Positions 32,143 through 42,968 are shown, counted from the stretch's first letter. The stretch: 64,000 nt of DNA from Branchipolynoe longqiensis (GCA_030323885.1 CM059188.1:112436763-112500762); one strand, 5' to 3'. Translations and numbers: made by a program. The notes: generated by a model not told the origin, from the sequence alone.

Positions 32143-32629
32143 AGTAATCTATCCCACATAATTTATCATTAGCATGCATGCATAATGTTGTGCTAAAGTG
32201 AAAATGTACACATTGACACCATGCATCTACCCTAACTTTTGTTCACCTTTTTTCTTGTAAAACATAATATTGTTTGCTTAACTGTAACCAGGTTGTCAAA
32301 AGACATGCTTTTCATGATCTGGCTGCATTCTAGAGATGACACTAGTTAAATCAAGTCCACAAATATAAAAAAAAATTATTTGAAATTCACCAGTATGTTT
32401 ATACAAGATTACATGCACATTTCTTTCCTGTATTTGATATCTGTATAATCAGTGTTTTATCACAAGTCGCTTGTTACGGTTAGTTATAACTGATTTAGAG
32501 CTTTGCAGGTTTTATTTATTCACAACGCTTTGGAAGCAGTAGACACACATATTGACAAAAAGACATACTGAGCTGAAAAGGAGTGTATTTGACAGTTTCA
32601 CCAGTTTGGACATCATAAAAATGACCAAT
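32143..32629. other. AT-rich unassigned sequence
   Basis: Nothing recognised. Confidence 0.45.
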
Positions 32630-32640
32630 TCAATTGAAGT

Positions 32641-32977
32641 TTGTTTGTTGTTGTTTTACATCCTAGCAACATCTAAGGTCATATCAGGACAGGTACCGAC
32701 TTGTGACAGTGTGCACTCATGGCGACTTTATAGTGCTGCCCCACTGGGATACCAGACCGCCAGCACCATGACCTGATATCCCACTCAGTCACATTATCCT
32801 GACACTGAGCCAACCAGTCCTTGCCCTATCCTAATAATGCCGAGCGCCAGGCTAGGGAGTGACAAGTATAAATTTTTAAGTCATTGGTTTGACTCGACTA
32901 TAGGGTTCGAACACATGATCCCAATGTCTACCAACAAGGGAGACGGACGCTCTAACTCATTCGGCCATCCCGTCTGG
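32641..32977 (-). mobile_element. SINE-A, full-length reference copy, head 2, GTTT tail
   Basis: 337 bp between perfect 11-bp duplications TCAATTGAAGT (32630-32640, 32978-32988). It reads TTGTTTGTTG tail, TACATCCTAGCAACATC, core, GGTTTGACTCGAC link, B-box equivalent GGGTTCGAACAC and ends CATCCCGTCTGG. A good measure of the intact element length. Confidence 0.95.
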
Positions 32978-33225
32978 TCAATTGAAGTAGTTCTTCACAA
33001 AACGGTACCAGCCCGCTTTGTTTTGCCAATCAGAACCATTTCTGATAAGTGGAAGAGGAAATGAATCTGCATGGATTATGACCATTACTGCGCATCGGCC
33101 AAAACAAGTGCATGAATTTAGCCTTTATGAGCAGAATAAATAAACGATCACTAAAAAATAAATTTGTTTAAAAGAATTTGAAGTACGAATGATGTGACAG
33201 TGACGAAATTGGTCAAGACGCCTGT

Positions 33226-33605
33226 AAAGGCCCTGTCACACTACAACGTTTCCCCTGGCGCGCCGCCAACGCACAAGATATTTGTCGGGCTCGAGACACG
33301 TCCAACTTTTCGGCGTTGTGGGAGAAAGTTCGACGGGTTGCAGCATACTAGTGGCGTGTTGGTGGCGCGTCAGTCTCGCCCCCTCCAACCCGCCGGCGCG
33401 CGCCGAAGGTTTTGTGCAAGCACAAAACGATCGGCGCGACCCGACGCACGCCGACGTGTCCATTCACACGTTGCTATCACTCAACGTTTACCGACGTGCC
33501 ATTAACGCACCGGTAACGCGCGCGTAACGCTTCCCGACGCTTCGCCCAAAAAGGCAACACATCGGCGCGCGTTGCTGAGAAACGTCGTAATGTGACAGGG
33601 CCTTT
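33226..33605. mobile_element. MITE-3 copy 3 (CGCGC/GACG word)
   Basis: Ends GGCCCTGTCACACTACAACG and CGTCGTAATGTGACAGGGCC. The interior is rich in GGCGCG, CGACG and GCGCGCG words. The central palindrome at 33409-33428 reads GTTTTGTGCAAGCACAAAAC. Confidence 0.9.
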
Positions 33606-33606
33606 A

Positions 33607-33890
33607 CATTTTCGGGGATGCCGATATTCTCCCATATGCTTAGCAGTGTCAGGGAATCTTGGAAAATTTCCGGAAGTCGGATTTCATATATATTGGTATA
33701 CGCTGATAGTGAGTGCTGACACGTTTATAGCATGTATTAGTAGTATACGCTGATAGTGCTGCGGGGTTTGGAGCATTTATTACGTCCTAGCAACTGATAG
33801 TGCGGCGGTGTCTGCACCACATACGCTGATGGTGCTGCGGGATTGAACAATCCCGGAAATCCGCAAAATCGTGGAGATCTTTCATCCCTG
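33607..33890. mobile_element. MITE-6 copy 3, left end lost
   Basis: GATGCCGATATTCTCCCATA, CCGGAAGTCGGATTTCATA, several GTATACGCTGATAGTG tandem units, and the right end AGATCTTTCATCCCTG. A MITE-3 abuts the missing left end. Confidence 0.85.
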
Positions 33891-34024
33891 CATTTTTAAT
33901 TACATCAGCAGGGTTTACGCCAGAAAAAAAATTGAGAGTAGGGAGAATGGGAGGGGGGAAGATGAAGGTCTGGGGTTGTCTCTGGCTCCTTCAAGAACTA
34001 ACTTCTTTTTTTATCCCAACAACA

Positions 34025-34292
34025 ACAGAGGTAGCCGACCGGTCGCCGACCTCCAGACGACCATTTTGGTTGCAAGGGGGTTGCAGATGCTGCACCAAAA
34101 ATCTCCTTGCGATCAAAACGGTCGCCCAGAGATCGCTGACCATTTTCAGCGTTTGCGTCGCCGACATATCGCCAACAATTTCTTAACCTTCCTTTTTTTG
34201 GCTTTGTTCGCAAGGAGGTCACTGGCTTTTGGTCGCAAAGTGGTCGTAAAGTGGTCACAAAGTGGTCGCAAGCCGTACTGTGACTGAGGCCA
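34025..34292. mobile_element. Probable divergent MITE-3 (GGTCGC word)
   Basis: The right end CCGTACTGTGACTGAGGCC resembles the family end, and the interior repeats GTGGTCGCAAAGTGGTCG words. The left end AGAGGTAGCCGACCGGTCGC is weak and the central palindrome is not clear. Confidence 0.5.
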
Positions 34293-34361
34293 TACTGCAA
34301 TGAGACTGCGAGTTCACTGTGACTTCCGGTGTGCACTGATATGCTCCAGCAGCGTACTCAC

Positions 34362-34574
34362 CCCTGACTAATCACGTGACCTATATCCGCGAGGTGGCAC
34401 TGCTGCGGGTCTGAGTAATAAGATGCTGTAGTAGAGTCCACAATCCAGATGTCGTCCTGTAGGGGGAACGACACTTCCAGCCCCCCCATGTCGGCCCCCT
34501 CCAGTGAGGCGAGCCAAACGAACACGTCCACGGTTAAGTATGATATATACGCCGCCCGCCCCGCCCCCGTCAAC
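34362..34574 (-). CDS. Candidate internal coding exon, unknown protein
   Basis: On the minus strand an open frame runs from an acceptor-like TGTGCTGTGCGCAG to a strong donor GTGAGTACG at 34361-34353. Its only stop is the TGA inside that donor. The exon would be 213 nt, starting and ending in phase 2, which fits the phase left by the exon at 62273. Readable residues include LTVDVFVWLASLEGADMGGL, DDIWIVDSTTASYYSD and CHLADIGHVISQG. A second strong acceptor (CGTTCCCCCTACAG) lies inside, so the start is uncertain. No family recognised. GC-rich DNA can stay open by chance. Confidence 0.33.
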
Positions 34575-34617
34575 CTGCGCACAGCACACCTTGGCACCTT
34601 CACAGAATCACTGCATT

Positions 34618-34812
34618 GCAGTTAGCTCAGTGTCAGGATAATGTGACTGAGTGGGATATCGGGTCATGGTGCCAGCGGCCTGGTCTCCCAGTGGGACAGC
34701 ACTGTAACATAAAGTCGCCATGAGTGTGTACTATCACAAGTCGGTACCCGTCCTGATGACCTCAAATGTTGCCAGGACGTAAAACTCCAACGACCAACCA
34801 ACCAACCAACCC
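34618..34812 (+). mobile_element. SINE-A 3' half
   Basis: TTAGCTCAGTGTCAGGATAA core to AACGACCAACCAACCAACC. Head missing. Confidence 0.88.
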
Positions 34813-35084
34813 ACTACCGGGCACGGGAGGCGGGAGGCGGGCGTCGGATCCACGCGTGCATGTATGTATCAGAAGAGCTCCTTCCTGCCTAGTCCAAATA
34901 AAACGTGGCTGCATCAGGTAAGAAGTGACCCATGTGTGGGTGGGCAGCGTGTGGCGGAGCGAACCGTGTTCATAGCGTGATGGCAGCACGAGAGGCGGGA
35001 GGAGGCCGGGAGGAGGGCGGGAGGCTGATCGCCGCCATCTGTCCGACCCCTATTCCAGACTACAGGCCACACTGACCAATCGGT

Positions 35085-35145
35085 GTGTGTGTGTGTTGGT
35101 GTGTGTGTGTGTTGGTGTGTGTGTTGGTGTGTGTGTGTGTGTGTT
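35085..35145. repeat. (GT)n with GTTGGT interruptions
   Basis: TGTGTGTGTGTTGGTGTGTG pattern merging into a SINE-A GGTT tail. The tail may have seeded the expansion. Confidence 0.85.
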
Positions 35146-35263
35146 GGTTGGTGGGAGTTTTACATTCTGGCAACACTATAAAGTCGCCATGAGGGCGCAC
35201 TGTTACAAGTCGGTACCTGTCCTGATGACCAAGACATAAAACTCCAACAACCAACCAACCAAC
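35143..35263. mobile_element. SINE-A tail (minus) fused to SINE-A 3' part (plus)
   Basis: GGTTGGTGGGAGTTTTACATT then CTGGCAACA on the minus strand changes at 35171 to CTATAAAGTCGCCATGAGG on the plus strand and ends AACAACCAACCAACC. Two copies meet in inverted orientation. Confidence 0.8.
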
Positions 35264-35465
35264 CACCCTCTGAGACTAATCCATCACACAAATATAACCT
35301 CAAAGAGAGGAAGTGTTTTCAAACTGCATCTCCTACCCATATCGGTTATGTGGGCACATTGGATGAGTGGTTAGGTACTAAGTTTGGCACCCCCTGCGAT
35401 GTACATCCAAGTACTGGCAGCTGGGAGGACGTGCGTTGCGCACGCGCACAGTAGGTATAATTAAA

Positions 35466-35712
35466 AGGTGTGTGTGTGTGTATGTGTGCTCTTGTGTGTG
35501 TGTATGTCTTGTGTGTGTATGTCTTGTGTGTGTGTGTCTGTATGTATGTATGTATGTATGTATGTATGTATGTATGTGTGTATGTATGTATGTATGTATG
35601 TATGTATGTATGTATGTACGTATGTATGTATGTATGTATGTATGTATGTATGTATGTATGTATGTTTGTATGTATGTATGTATGTATGTATGTATGTATG
35701 TATGTATGTACC
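35466..35712. repeat. (TG)n then (TATG)n microsatellite
   Basis: TGTG repeats to about 35540, then almost pure TATG repeats with single changes at 35577, 35618 and 35665. Long open frames here are repeat translations. Confidence 0.97.
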
Positions 35713-35733
35713 GGCAGTGGCATGAACAACTCG

Positions 35734-36030
35734 TGGAATGGTGTTTTTTTTCATCAATATTCACAGGGTCATAACTATCTCTGTATGAATTTTATGTTGA
35801 TGAAATTGCATCATTTAGCCCATCAACATATGTTCTATGTGATGTTGTTGTTGGATTGAGTAATAAGTTTGTATTTAAGTCAAATCCATTTGTATGATGA
35901 GTGTATTTAGTGAATAGTCCTTCATCACTGATGTAAAGAAAAATGACCTAGAAAAAAGGCTATATTTAATTGGTTCGCGTTCCATTGCGCTACATCGTAG
36001 AAAGCCATGGATGGCACCAAAAGAAGCGTC
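35734..36030. repeat. REP-N copy 1
   Basis: GGAATGGTG then TTTTTTCATCAATATTCACA, GTAAATCC-like and ACATCGTAGAAAGCCATGGA. Aligns by eye with 52463-52760 over about 297 bp. No inverted ends or coding signal. Confidence 0.75.
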
Positions 36031-36144
36031 ATGTATTTTTACCCCAGCTCCGCTGAACGGGCCTCTTTTCGGTGTGACATTAGGTGGGAAAACATTCTCT
36101 CCTAATGGTCATCATTTGACAGTGTTACGTTTAGATTTTACCGA

Positions 36145-36340
36145 TACCGTAAAATTTCTCTAAATCAAACGAACATGGGAGCGACTTAAATAGTCCATTT
36201 AGGGAGGTGCTCGGCTTAGGGAGTGGTTCATTTCATTACAATCGTATTGTATGGGCAATCGTTTGGGACCCAAATAAAGCGATCGATATATGGGAGTGGT
36301 CAATCTGTGGAGGTGGTCAGTTAGAGAGGTTTTACTGTAT
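36145..36340. mobile_element. MITE-2 copy
   Basis: TACCGTAAAATTTCTCTAAA to AGAGAGGTTTTACTGTA, with the shared GTTTGGGACCCAAATAAAGC interior. Confidence 0.87.
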
Positions 36341-36476
36341 ATTAATCGAGACTCGGCCGTCAGGTGGCTACCTTGCTAAGTGCGGACGCGTACACACACC
36401 CCACCCCACGCCCACACACTGCCCGTACATGATACAGACATACCTTGGTAGAAGCTGCCTGGGGCGGGTAGTTTAA

Positions 36477-37104
36477 GAGGCTGTCACATTACGACGAATC
36501 GCGCCAACGTATGCCGACGGATATGATTTTTGCCAGCTATGTCGGGATACGTCGTTATGCATTACACATGATTAGGCGCTCGTTGCTATACATGAATGTA
36601 TGTTGACGTTCGTCGAGACACGGCGTAGCGCGTCGGCAAAGTTTTGTGCATGCACAAAACCATTGATGTATGACAACGTGTGGATTTTACGTCGGCCGTA
36701 CATTATGCATACGTTAGGCACACGTCAATGTACGTTAGATAAACATTTTCACTATGTTGCACTACATTAAAGGCAGTGGGAATGTACAGTCTGCCTACTG
36801 ACAACGTATGGATAACATAGTCTAACGTACGTTTACCGTTTCTCCAGCGTGTCTTGACACATGAGGTGTAGTTCTGGCGATTGAATAATGTATATAACAT
36901 TCAGCAGAGTTCTGCGAACGTACCATGAGCGTAATTCGAGCGTTTTTCGCCCAGAAGCACGTTAGCCATAAGTTGGCGATACACTATGTATACGTCCAAC
37001 TTTGCCACCGCGTCGAAAAGTTAGACACTTCTCGACGTAAAAAAAAGAAGTGATTTTAAGCGTTGGCCACGCTGTTGCGCGATGGGTCGTAATGTGACGG
37101 GGCC
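36477..37104. mobile_element. MITE-3 copy 4 (ACGT/CGTC word)
   Basis: Ends GAGGCTGTCACATTACGACG and GGTCGTAATGTGACGGGGCC, flanked by TTTA on both sides (36472-36475, 37105-37108). A perfect central palindrome GTTTTGTGCATGCACAAAAC lies at 36641-36660. Interior words ACGTATG, ACGTT, CGTCG. Confidence 0.9.
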
Positions 37105-37332
37105 TTTAGTGACAGCTGGTGTGTGTGTGGTATCTGTCCACACACGACAGCTTGTGTCCTTTTTTTATTTAATAATGATAGAGTGGCCAGGCGAATATAG
37201 TACAAGCAGCGAAGGTCTCTACTCTGATGGTCCGGCGCCGTCAGGAATCAACACCAAAAAAAGTTTGTTTTATTTAACGACGCTTCTAGAGCACATTAAT
37301 TTTAATCATCGGCTATTGGACGTCAAACATAT

Positions 37333-37925
37333 TGCAAAATATTCCGATAATCGGCAGAGGGGCGAAATGGAAATCCTCTATTATTATTCTGTGTGGCCGG
37401 CCATTTTGTTGTTTGTTTGTTGTTTTACCTCTTAGCAACATCTAAGGTCATATCAGGACAGTTGTGTGGCCGGCCAAGAGTATGTGCATATATATGTATG
37501 TTGTGTATATATATATGGCTTGGCCCATGATTGAGGGCAGGTAATTATAGAAGTAGGGACGATTGGCAGGTCTGGGTGAGTGCACTCAGGGCCTGGCTCA
37601 CTGCTGAGGTAGGGGTCAATGCACTCAGGGGTCAAGGTTGGTGGTGACCACAGGTCAACCAGTTCTGGTGTTGGGCAGACCACTGGTGGTCATGGTAACC
37701 AGAAATGCTGAGTCCCTATTGGAGGAACTGGGAATGCTGCTTCCCTATTGGTTGAATGAATGGCTTGATCCTATACCAGGAATCCATGTACTATATATAA
37801 TAAACCAGAGGGCTTGGACTCTCTGTTACACTCTTACTTTTGCTTTACTTTCTCTTTCTCTCCGTTTGTATTGTTTTTCACTTTAGACTACCTACATAGC
37901 CACAGACTCGAAAACCGACCCTACA
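37333..37925 (+). mobile_element. Solo LTR, family P, copy 2
   Basis: Starts TGCAAAATATTCCGATAA, as copy 1 does, and ends CCGACCCTACA. Flanks are ATAT and ATAC. TACTATATATAATAAACC and GGACTCTCTGTTACAC match the promoter block of copy 1. A 59-bp micro-SINE lies inside. Confidence 0.85.
37404..37462 (-). mobile_element. Micro-SINE inside solo LTR 2
   Basis: GTTTGTTTGTTGTTTTACC to GGTCATATCAGGACAGT, flanked by a perfect 14-bp duplication TGTGTGGCCGGCCA (37390-37403, 37463-37476). Confidence 0.94.
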
Positions 37926-38136
37926 ATACGGTCATTCTGACATATTCCTTTCGAGGAAATCCACTGCCACCTTTTATATACACTTTCCCACAGACAGGAC
38001 ATCACATACCCGATGAACCAGTTGTGGACCACTGGTTGGGAATCAGCACGAGGAAATGTCACTTGGAAACGTCACTCCAGTATAATCAAGTTCTGAAACT
38101 ACTATATACTGTCTCTTAAAGTTTAAAGTCAATGTC

Positions 38137-38255
38137 GGTTGCTGGAGGCTTACGTCATGGCAAACATCTATGGTCAAATCAGGATTGGTACCGACTTGTG
38201 TCAGTGTACACTCATGGCGATTTTATAGTGCTGCCCCACTCGGAGACCAGGTCAT
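38137..38255 (-). mobile_element. SINE-A 3' part
   Basis: GGTTGCTGGAGGCTTACGTC, core to ACTCGGAGACCAGGTC. Diverged, so probably older. Confidence 0.82.
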
Positions 38256-38796
38256 TTCTCAAGAAAATAATATTATTGTTTGTTTGTTTGCTTGTTTTAC
38301 TGCCGTGTCTGGTTTTGGAGCATATCCTCTTATTAAAACACATTTTAAATATATTGCGATTGTCTGGATATTACATCGCCAGCTGGAAAACTTGCAGTTG
38401 CAGGGATTGGAAAATGAAAAACCGGAAGATCTTAAGGGATGTTATATTGAGGGGTCTAGGGGTACTCCCCGCTAAAAATGTTAAAATCTTAGATGCTGTG
38501 GGGTGCATTTTGGATACAATAATCCGTAAGATTTATATATTACTAAATGAAAAACCGGAAGATCAGCGCAAGGTGATGATGGGGACATAAAATATTGTAC
38601 ACCTTACGCTGAAACCGTAAGGGCTGGCATGTCAATAATTGGCGGGAGGGCGGGGTAAAATTTTTATTCAGCTGAACAAATCTTTTTTCAGCCCCCGAGG
38701 CAGTGGTCTCCCAGTCATAAGTAATCTGACATAGTATGTATTAATATATAAAAAATATATATATTTGATATAAACCATGTGAAGTAACACAGAGCC
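38256..38796. other. Unassigned, with a 16-bp direct repeat
   Basis: GAAAAACCGGAAGATC occurs at about 38416 and 38549. A plus-strand frame of about 150 codons crosses it but has no recognisable domain. Confidence 0.35.
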
Positions 38797-38870
38797 GACC
38801 AGACAGAGTGGCCAAATCGGTAGAGTGCAGGTTTCTACGGGACAAAACCAATGACATACAAAAATTGATA
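38797..38870 (+). mobile_element. SINE-A head fragment
   Basis: GACCAGACAGAGTGGCCAAA with an A box (GGCCAAATCGGTAGAGTGC), then a deletion to AAAACCAATGACATAC. Confidence 0.8.
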
Positions 38871-38871
38871 A

Positions 38872-39228
38872 ACCGGACGAAGTGGCCGAATCGGTAGAGC
38901 GCAGTCCTCCCACGCGGGAGATCGGGAGTTCGATTCTCGGCCGAGTCAAACCAAGGATTTATACAAAATTATACTTGTCGCTACCTAGTCTGGCGCTTGG
39001 CATTAATAGGATAGAGAAAGGACTGGTTAGCTCCGTATCCGGATAACGTGACTGAGTGGGATATCGGATTATGGTGCCGGCGACGTGGTCTCCCAGTGGG
39101 GCTGCACTATCAATTCACCATGAGTGCACACTGTCACCAAGTCGGTACCCATACTATAAAAGTATATTACATACATTACAGATATGACCTTAGATGTTGC
39201 CAGGACGTAAAATTCCTTCCAACAATAA
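38872..39228 (+). mobile_element. SINE-A, head 1
   Basis: ACCGGACGAAGTGGCCGAAT, B box GGGAGTTCGATTCTC, full core to TTAGATGTTGCCAGGACG. Near 39160 there is a small TATTACATACATTACAG insertion. Confidence 0.88.
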
Positions 39229-39446
39229 CAAAAATGATACTTGCTGCTACCTAGTCTGCCGCTCGGCATTAATAGAATAGGGCAAGAGCTGGATAACTCC
39301 TTATCCGGATAACATGACTGAATGGCATATCTGTTCATGGTGCAGGCGACCTGTTCTCCGAGTGGGGTAGCACTATAAATTCGCCATGAGCGAGCATCGT
39401 GATATGACCCTAGATGCTGCAAGGATGTAAAACACCAACACACAAA
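39229..39446 (+). mobile_element. SINE-A core and tail, tandem with the previous copy
   Basis: ATGATACTTGCTGCTACC to AAAACACCAACACACAAAC. Together with 38797 and 38872 this makes three SINE-A pieces head to tail. Confidence 0.85.
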
Positions 39447-39515
39447 CATAACCACATATAAGTATTATAACCCCAACCTGGCAGTTCATTTCGAGTCAGG
39501 GCGCTCCATGAAGCT

Positions 39516-39835
39516 TGTTTGTTTGTTGTTGGTGTACGTCCTAGCAACATCTAAGGTCATATCAGGACGGGTACCAACTTGTGATAGTGCGCACTCATGG
39601 CGACTTTATAGTGCTGCCCACTGGGAGACCAGGCCACCAGCACCATGACCTGATATCCCACTCAGTCACATTATCCTGACACTGAGCCAACCAGTCCTTG
39701 CCCTATCCTAATAATGCCGAGCGCCAGGCTAGGAAGCAACAAGTATAAATTTATAAGTCTTTGGTTTGACTCGACCCCACGATCTACCAATACGGGAGAC
39801 GGACGCTCTAACTCATTCGGCCATCCCGTCTGGTC
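39516..39835 (-). mobile_element. SINE-A, head 2, GTTT tail
   Basis: TTGTTTGTTGTTGGTGTACG, full core, head CATCCCGTCTGGTCC; the B box is shortened (CGACCCCACGATC). GCTTGTTT on both sides may be the target duplication. Confidence 0.9.
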
Positions 39836-40364
39836 CTGCTTGTTTTTCTCCTTAACTTATGAAATGTAAAGTATGTCAGGGCGGGTAGCGTAGATTTATG
39901 AGCAAGAGACGGTGTTTAGAATCTCCTTCTCATAAATCTCTGGTCACAGCCATCACTTGTCCCCCAGCTTACCCTGACACCGACAGCCGTAAACATCCGG
40001 CACCTTTGAAATGCACACTGAGGCTATTATATATACTTCCTCATTCGGCCATCCCGTCTGGTCGCTAAAATTGAAATGACCTTAGATGTTGCTAGGACGT
40101 AAAACGACAACAAACAAACGCACGCGCTGTCAGAGTCGAGCAACAGTTAGTGACACGGACACAATGACTTTTAAAACCAGCCACTTTTCCGTTTTAACAC
40201 CAGGCGGCGACACCGGTGCATCCCCCAAACACTCGCTCGGTCTGAAGTGGGCAGAGAATAGTGATTCCTTGTCCTTGAACACGCAAGTCAACTTCCTGCC
40301 TTCCTTTTTGCATTTCAGAGGATAATATAACCCCAGGGGAAAAGGTTAATGCTTTCTTTTAGTC
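39836..40364. other. Unassigned, with SINE-A scraps at 40041-40120
   Basis: ATTCGGCCATCCCGTCTGG (minus head) at 40041-40062 and GACCTTAGATGTTGCTAGGA (plus tail) at 40076-40120. A plus-strand open frame 40160-40325 has no recognised domain. Confidence 0.5.
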
Positions 40365-40368
40365 TTAA

Positions 40369-41024
40369 AGGGGCTGTCACATTAGGTTTTTTTGCGGGAG
40401 CGTATGGCGGCGTAGGCGCGTTACGTCATATACGTCGGCATACGCTGTATACGCTACTCATACGCTACGCATACGCTACTCATACGCCGCCAGATGCCGG
40501 CTTATGAGGCATACGCCGCCATGCGCTTTCATAAATCCGTCCGTCCACATTTTTTTGTGCATGCTAAAAAAATCTCGACCTATGAGGGCGTATGGCCCAT
40601 ACACTACTCATACGCCGGCATACGCTCCTCATACGCCGGCATACGCTCCTCGTACGCCAGGGGTAAGCCGGCATAGGTTTTTCATACGCTCAACTTGTGT
40701 CACCGGCGTATCTCTAGCGTACGCATAACCTACGAGTTACGTATGGGAGCATACTCCTAGCGTATGCACACTACTCATATGCGCCTGCGCTATGCGTACG
40801 CTACTCGTACGCTACTCATACGCTCCACATGCCAATCAAAACTGTCAAAAAATGTCACAGCACGCTCCCATACGCTCCTCATACGCTCCTCGTACGTTCC
40901 TCATAGGTTCCACATACGCTCAAAACCAGCCGAGAGGTCACCAAATGTCATCATAGGTCGGCACGCGCAGGACCTACGTAGGTTTTCAATACGCTCCCGC
41001 CATACGCCGTAATGTGACAGGGCC
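40369..41024. mobile_element. MITE-3 copy 5 (CATACGC word)
   Basis: Ends AGGGGCTGTCACATTAGG and CCGTAATGTGACAGGGCC with a clean TTAA duplication (40365-40368, 41025-41028). The interior is dozens of CATACGCT/CATACGCC/GTACGC words. The central palindrome near 40551-40572 is TTTTGTGCATGCTAAAA. Confidence 0.93.
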
Positions 41025-41048
41025 TTAAGGCCCGTCCTTTGTGGTGTA

Positions 41049-41959
41049 TTAAAGTTGCATAGTCCGATGAAGCATCCGATTTTCAAACCAAAACAATTAT
41101 CTAAATTTGTTCTACATATCTAACTTAAGCTGTGTTCACACACACAATTTTTATGTCGACTTAGACAAATCGATTTATATGAATCGATTTAGTGTCGTGT
41201 TCACACATGCAATACTTTTAGCCGGAAATCGATATCTGCGCATGAGCAAGTCCATTCTAACCAGCACCACTTTCGGTTAGTCGACGTCGCCAGTAGAGAG
41301 TGGGTTCGACCTAGATCTGTATGGACTGAATCGTATTGGTTTGGAATGGTCAAAACTTCTGATGGGCAGTGAAACCCTAAAAATAAATGATGAAAAAAAT
41401 ATCTGTGCACAGCTAGCGGTTTCATAGACTAAATTCTATAATATACACTTTTGATCGACCGGAAAGTCAACAAACTAAGGTCTCGACTGCGCATGTACGT
41501 GACGTGCTCAAGCCAAATAGATTCATATAAACTACCTCACAAAGGTGGTTTCCATGAACCGATTTATACAAATCGATTCAGCCCTAAATCGACACAGCGT
41601 CGCATTCACACAGCAAATGTGCGTCGAACTAGGCAAGTCGATTTATATGAATCGATTTAAAGTGCGTGTGTGAACACAGCTTTAGATATTGGTGTACTTA
41701 TTAAGCATGCATTGCCACATAGAAGGGAACACTGATCCAATTTAATAGAACCTGCTACTGCAGAACCCTATGGTGTAAGAGTTTTGGCGTGCTTGTCAAA
41801 ACTAATTCTACATGTCTGCACTTCAAATATCTCAAAGGTTAGCCATATAAAATAAAAGTTACTTCAAACCAAAGTTAGATAGATTATAACAATCAATTCA
41901 ATATATTTATCTCAGAATAATGGCAGAAACTCAAAACCATCGGACTATGCAACTTTAAC
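41049..41959 (+). mobile_element. MITE-1, split by MITE-4 copy 1
   Basis: TTAAAGTTGCATAGTCCGAT to TACATATCTAACTTAA, then after 41680 TTTAGATATTGGTGTACTTA to CATCGGACTATGCAAC. Complete ends. Confidence 0.92.
41129..41680. mobile_element. MITE-4 copy 1 (AATCGATT and TTCACAC words)
   Basis: Ends GCTGTGTTCACACAC and GTGTGTGAACACAGC inserted at TTAA inside MITE-1. AATCGATTTATATGAATCG words occur near both ends, with TCGTGTTCACACATGC. Homologous in layout to 63283-63795. Confidence 0.9.
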
Positions 41960-42170
41960 ATGCTATGAAATACTGTGATGGGACTCCCTACTTTATGGAT
42001 GTACATCACAATAGCCACAAACCGCACTCACATTTTATTTTGAGTAATTCAACTTTGGTTAGGATTTTCAGGCGGTACGTAGATGGAATAAAATGCTATT
42101 GAAATAAAATGCAATGGAATAAAACGCCATAAAACATCATATATAATTTAATACATAAGCGAAAATTGGT
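41960..42170. other. Unassigned, with GGAATAAAATGC-like short repeats
   Basis: AATAAAATGCTATTG, AATAAAATGCAATGG and AATAAAACGCC occur near 42087-42130, a 14-16-bp local tandem. Confidence 0.5.
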
Positions 42171-42525
42171 TTAAAGCTGCATAGTCCGATGACATCAAAT
42201 TTTTCAAAATCAAAATAATTATCTGAATTGGATTCTACATATCTACCTTCGATACTGGTGCACTTATTAAACATTTGTCGCCACACACATGGGAATAGTG
42301 AGGCAATTGAATAGAACATGTTACTGCAGAGGACTATGGTGTCAGAGCTTTGGCAAGCTTGCCAAAATTAATTTAGCATGGTTGCACTTCAAATATCTCA
42401 AAAGTTACCCACTTAAAATATAAGTGACTTCAAGCTAAAGTAAAGTACATTATAACGATCAACCTAATGTATTTATCTCAGAAAATCTATATAAAAAAAA
42501 AAAACATCGGACTATGCAACTTTAA
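42171..42525 (+). mobile_element. MITE-1, complete
   Basis: TTAAAGCTGCATAGTCCGAT to CATCGGACTATGCAAC then TTTAA. At 355 bp it is the best uninterrupted copy and shows the normal length. Confidence 0.93.
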
Positions 42526-42592
42526 TATCAGGTGAGTACCTGCGTATATGGAAGCTAGACCCCAGTTATAACACTTTAAAAAAAGTACATGA

Positions 42593-42782
42593 TACAGTAA
42601 AACCTCTGTACTGGGACACCTCCACAGATCGACCACTCCCCTATATAGATAGCTTTACTTGGGTCCCAAATGATGGCCTATACAATACCATTGTTACGAT
42701 AAAAACAAAACCTCCCACCTCCCTGAATGGGACCATTTACAGTCAGTCCCATGGTCGGTCGATTTAGAGAGGTTTTACTGTA
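42593..42782. mobile_element. MITE-2 copy
   Basis: TACAGTAAAACCTCTGTACT to TTTAGAGAGGTTTTACTGTA, flanked by TA. Confidence 0.87.
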
Positions 42783-42787
42783 CATTA

Positions 42788-42968
42788 ATATTGTAGTGAT
42801 CTGAACCGACCTCTCAGGCAAGGAGTCGCATAGACAGGTAGGTGTGGGTAGAACGGTGATATAAGGGAGCCTAGGTGGTGTAATGGTTAGCACACTGGCC
42901 CAGAATGCAAAGAGATGTGGGTTTGAGTCCCGCTCTAGGCGCAATATTTCCCATTTTCATCACCCCAC
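42788..42968 (+). mobile_element. SINE-B single unit
   Basis: TGTAGTGATCTGAACCGACC, tRNA-Gln-like segment at about 42871-42943, then CATTTTCATCACCCCACGAC. AATATT lies on both sides. Confidence 0.85.

Larger units (their letters stand above)
37262..38055 (-). mobile_element. SINE-D copy 2, split by solo LTR 2
   Basis: GTTTGTTTTATTTAACGACG to CGTCAAACATAT, then after the LTR ATACGGTCATTCTGACATAT to TTGTGGACCACTGG. Both halves join in register with 13511-13746. Confidence 0.9.

Noticed and set aside
35470..35860. Long Cys/Val/Tyr/Met or His/Ile/Tyr/Thr open frames
   Set aside because: They translate TATG and TG microsatellites on both strands. The same applies at 46139-46374 and 48709-49325.
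38132..38590. A 152-codon gene
   Set aside because: It starts inside a SINE-A piece and includes an internal direct repeat. No domain recognised.
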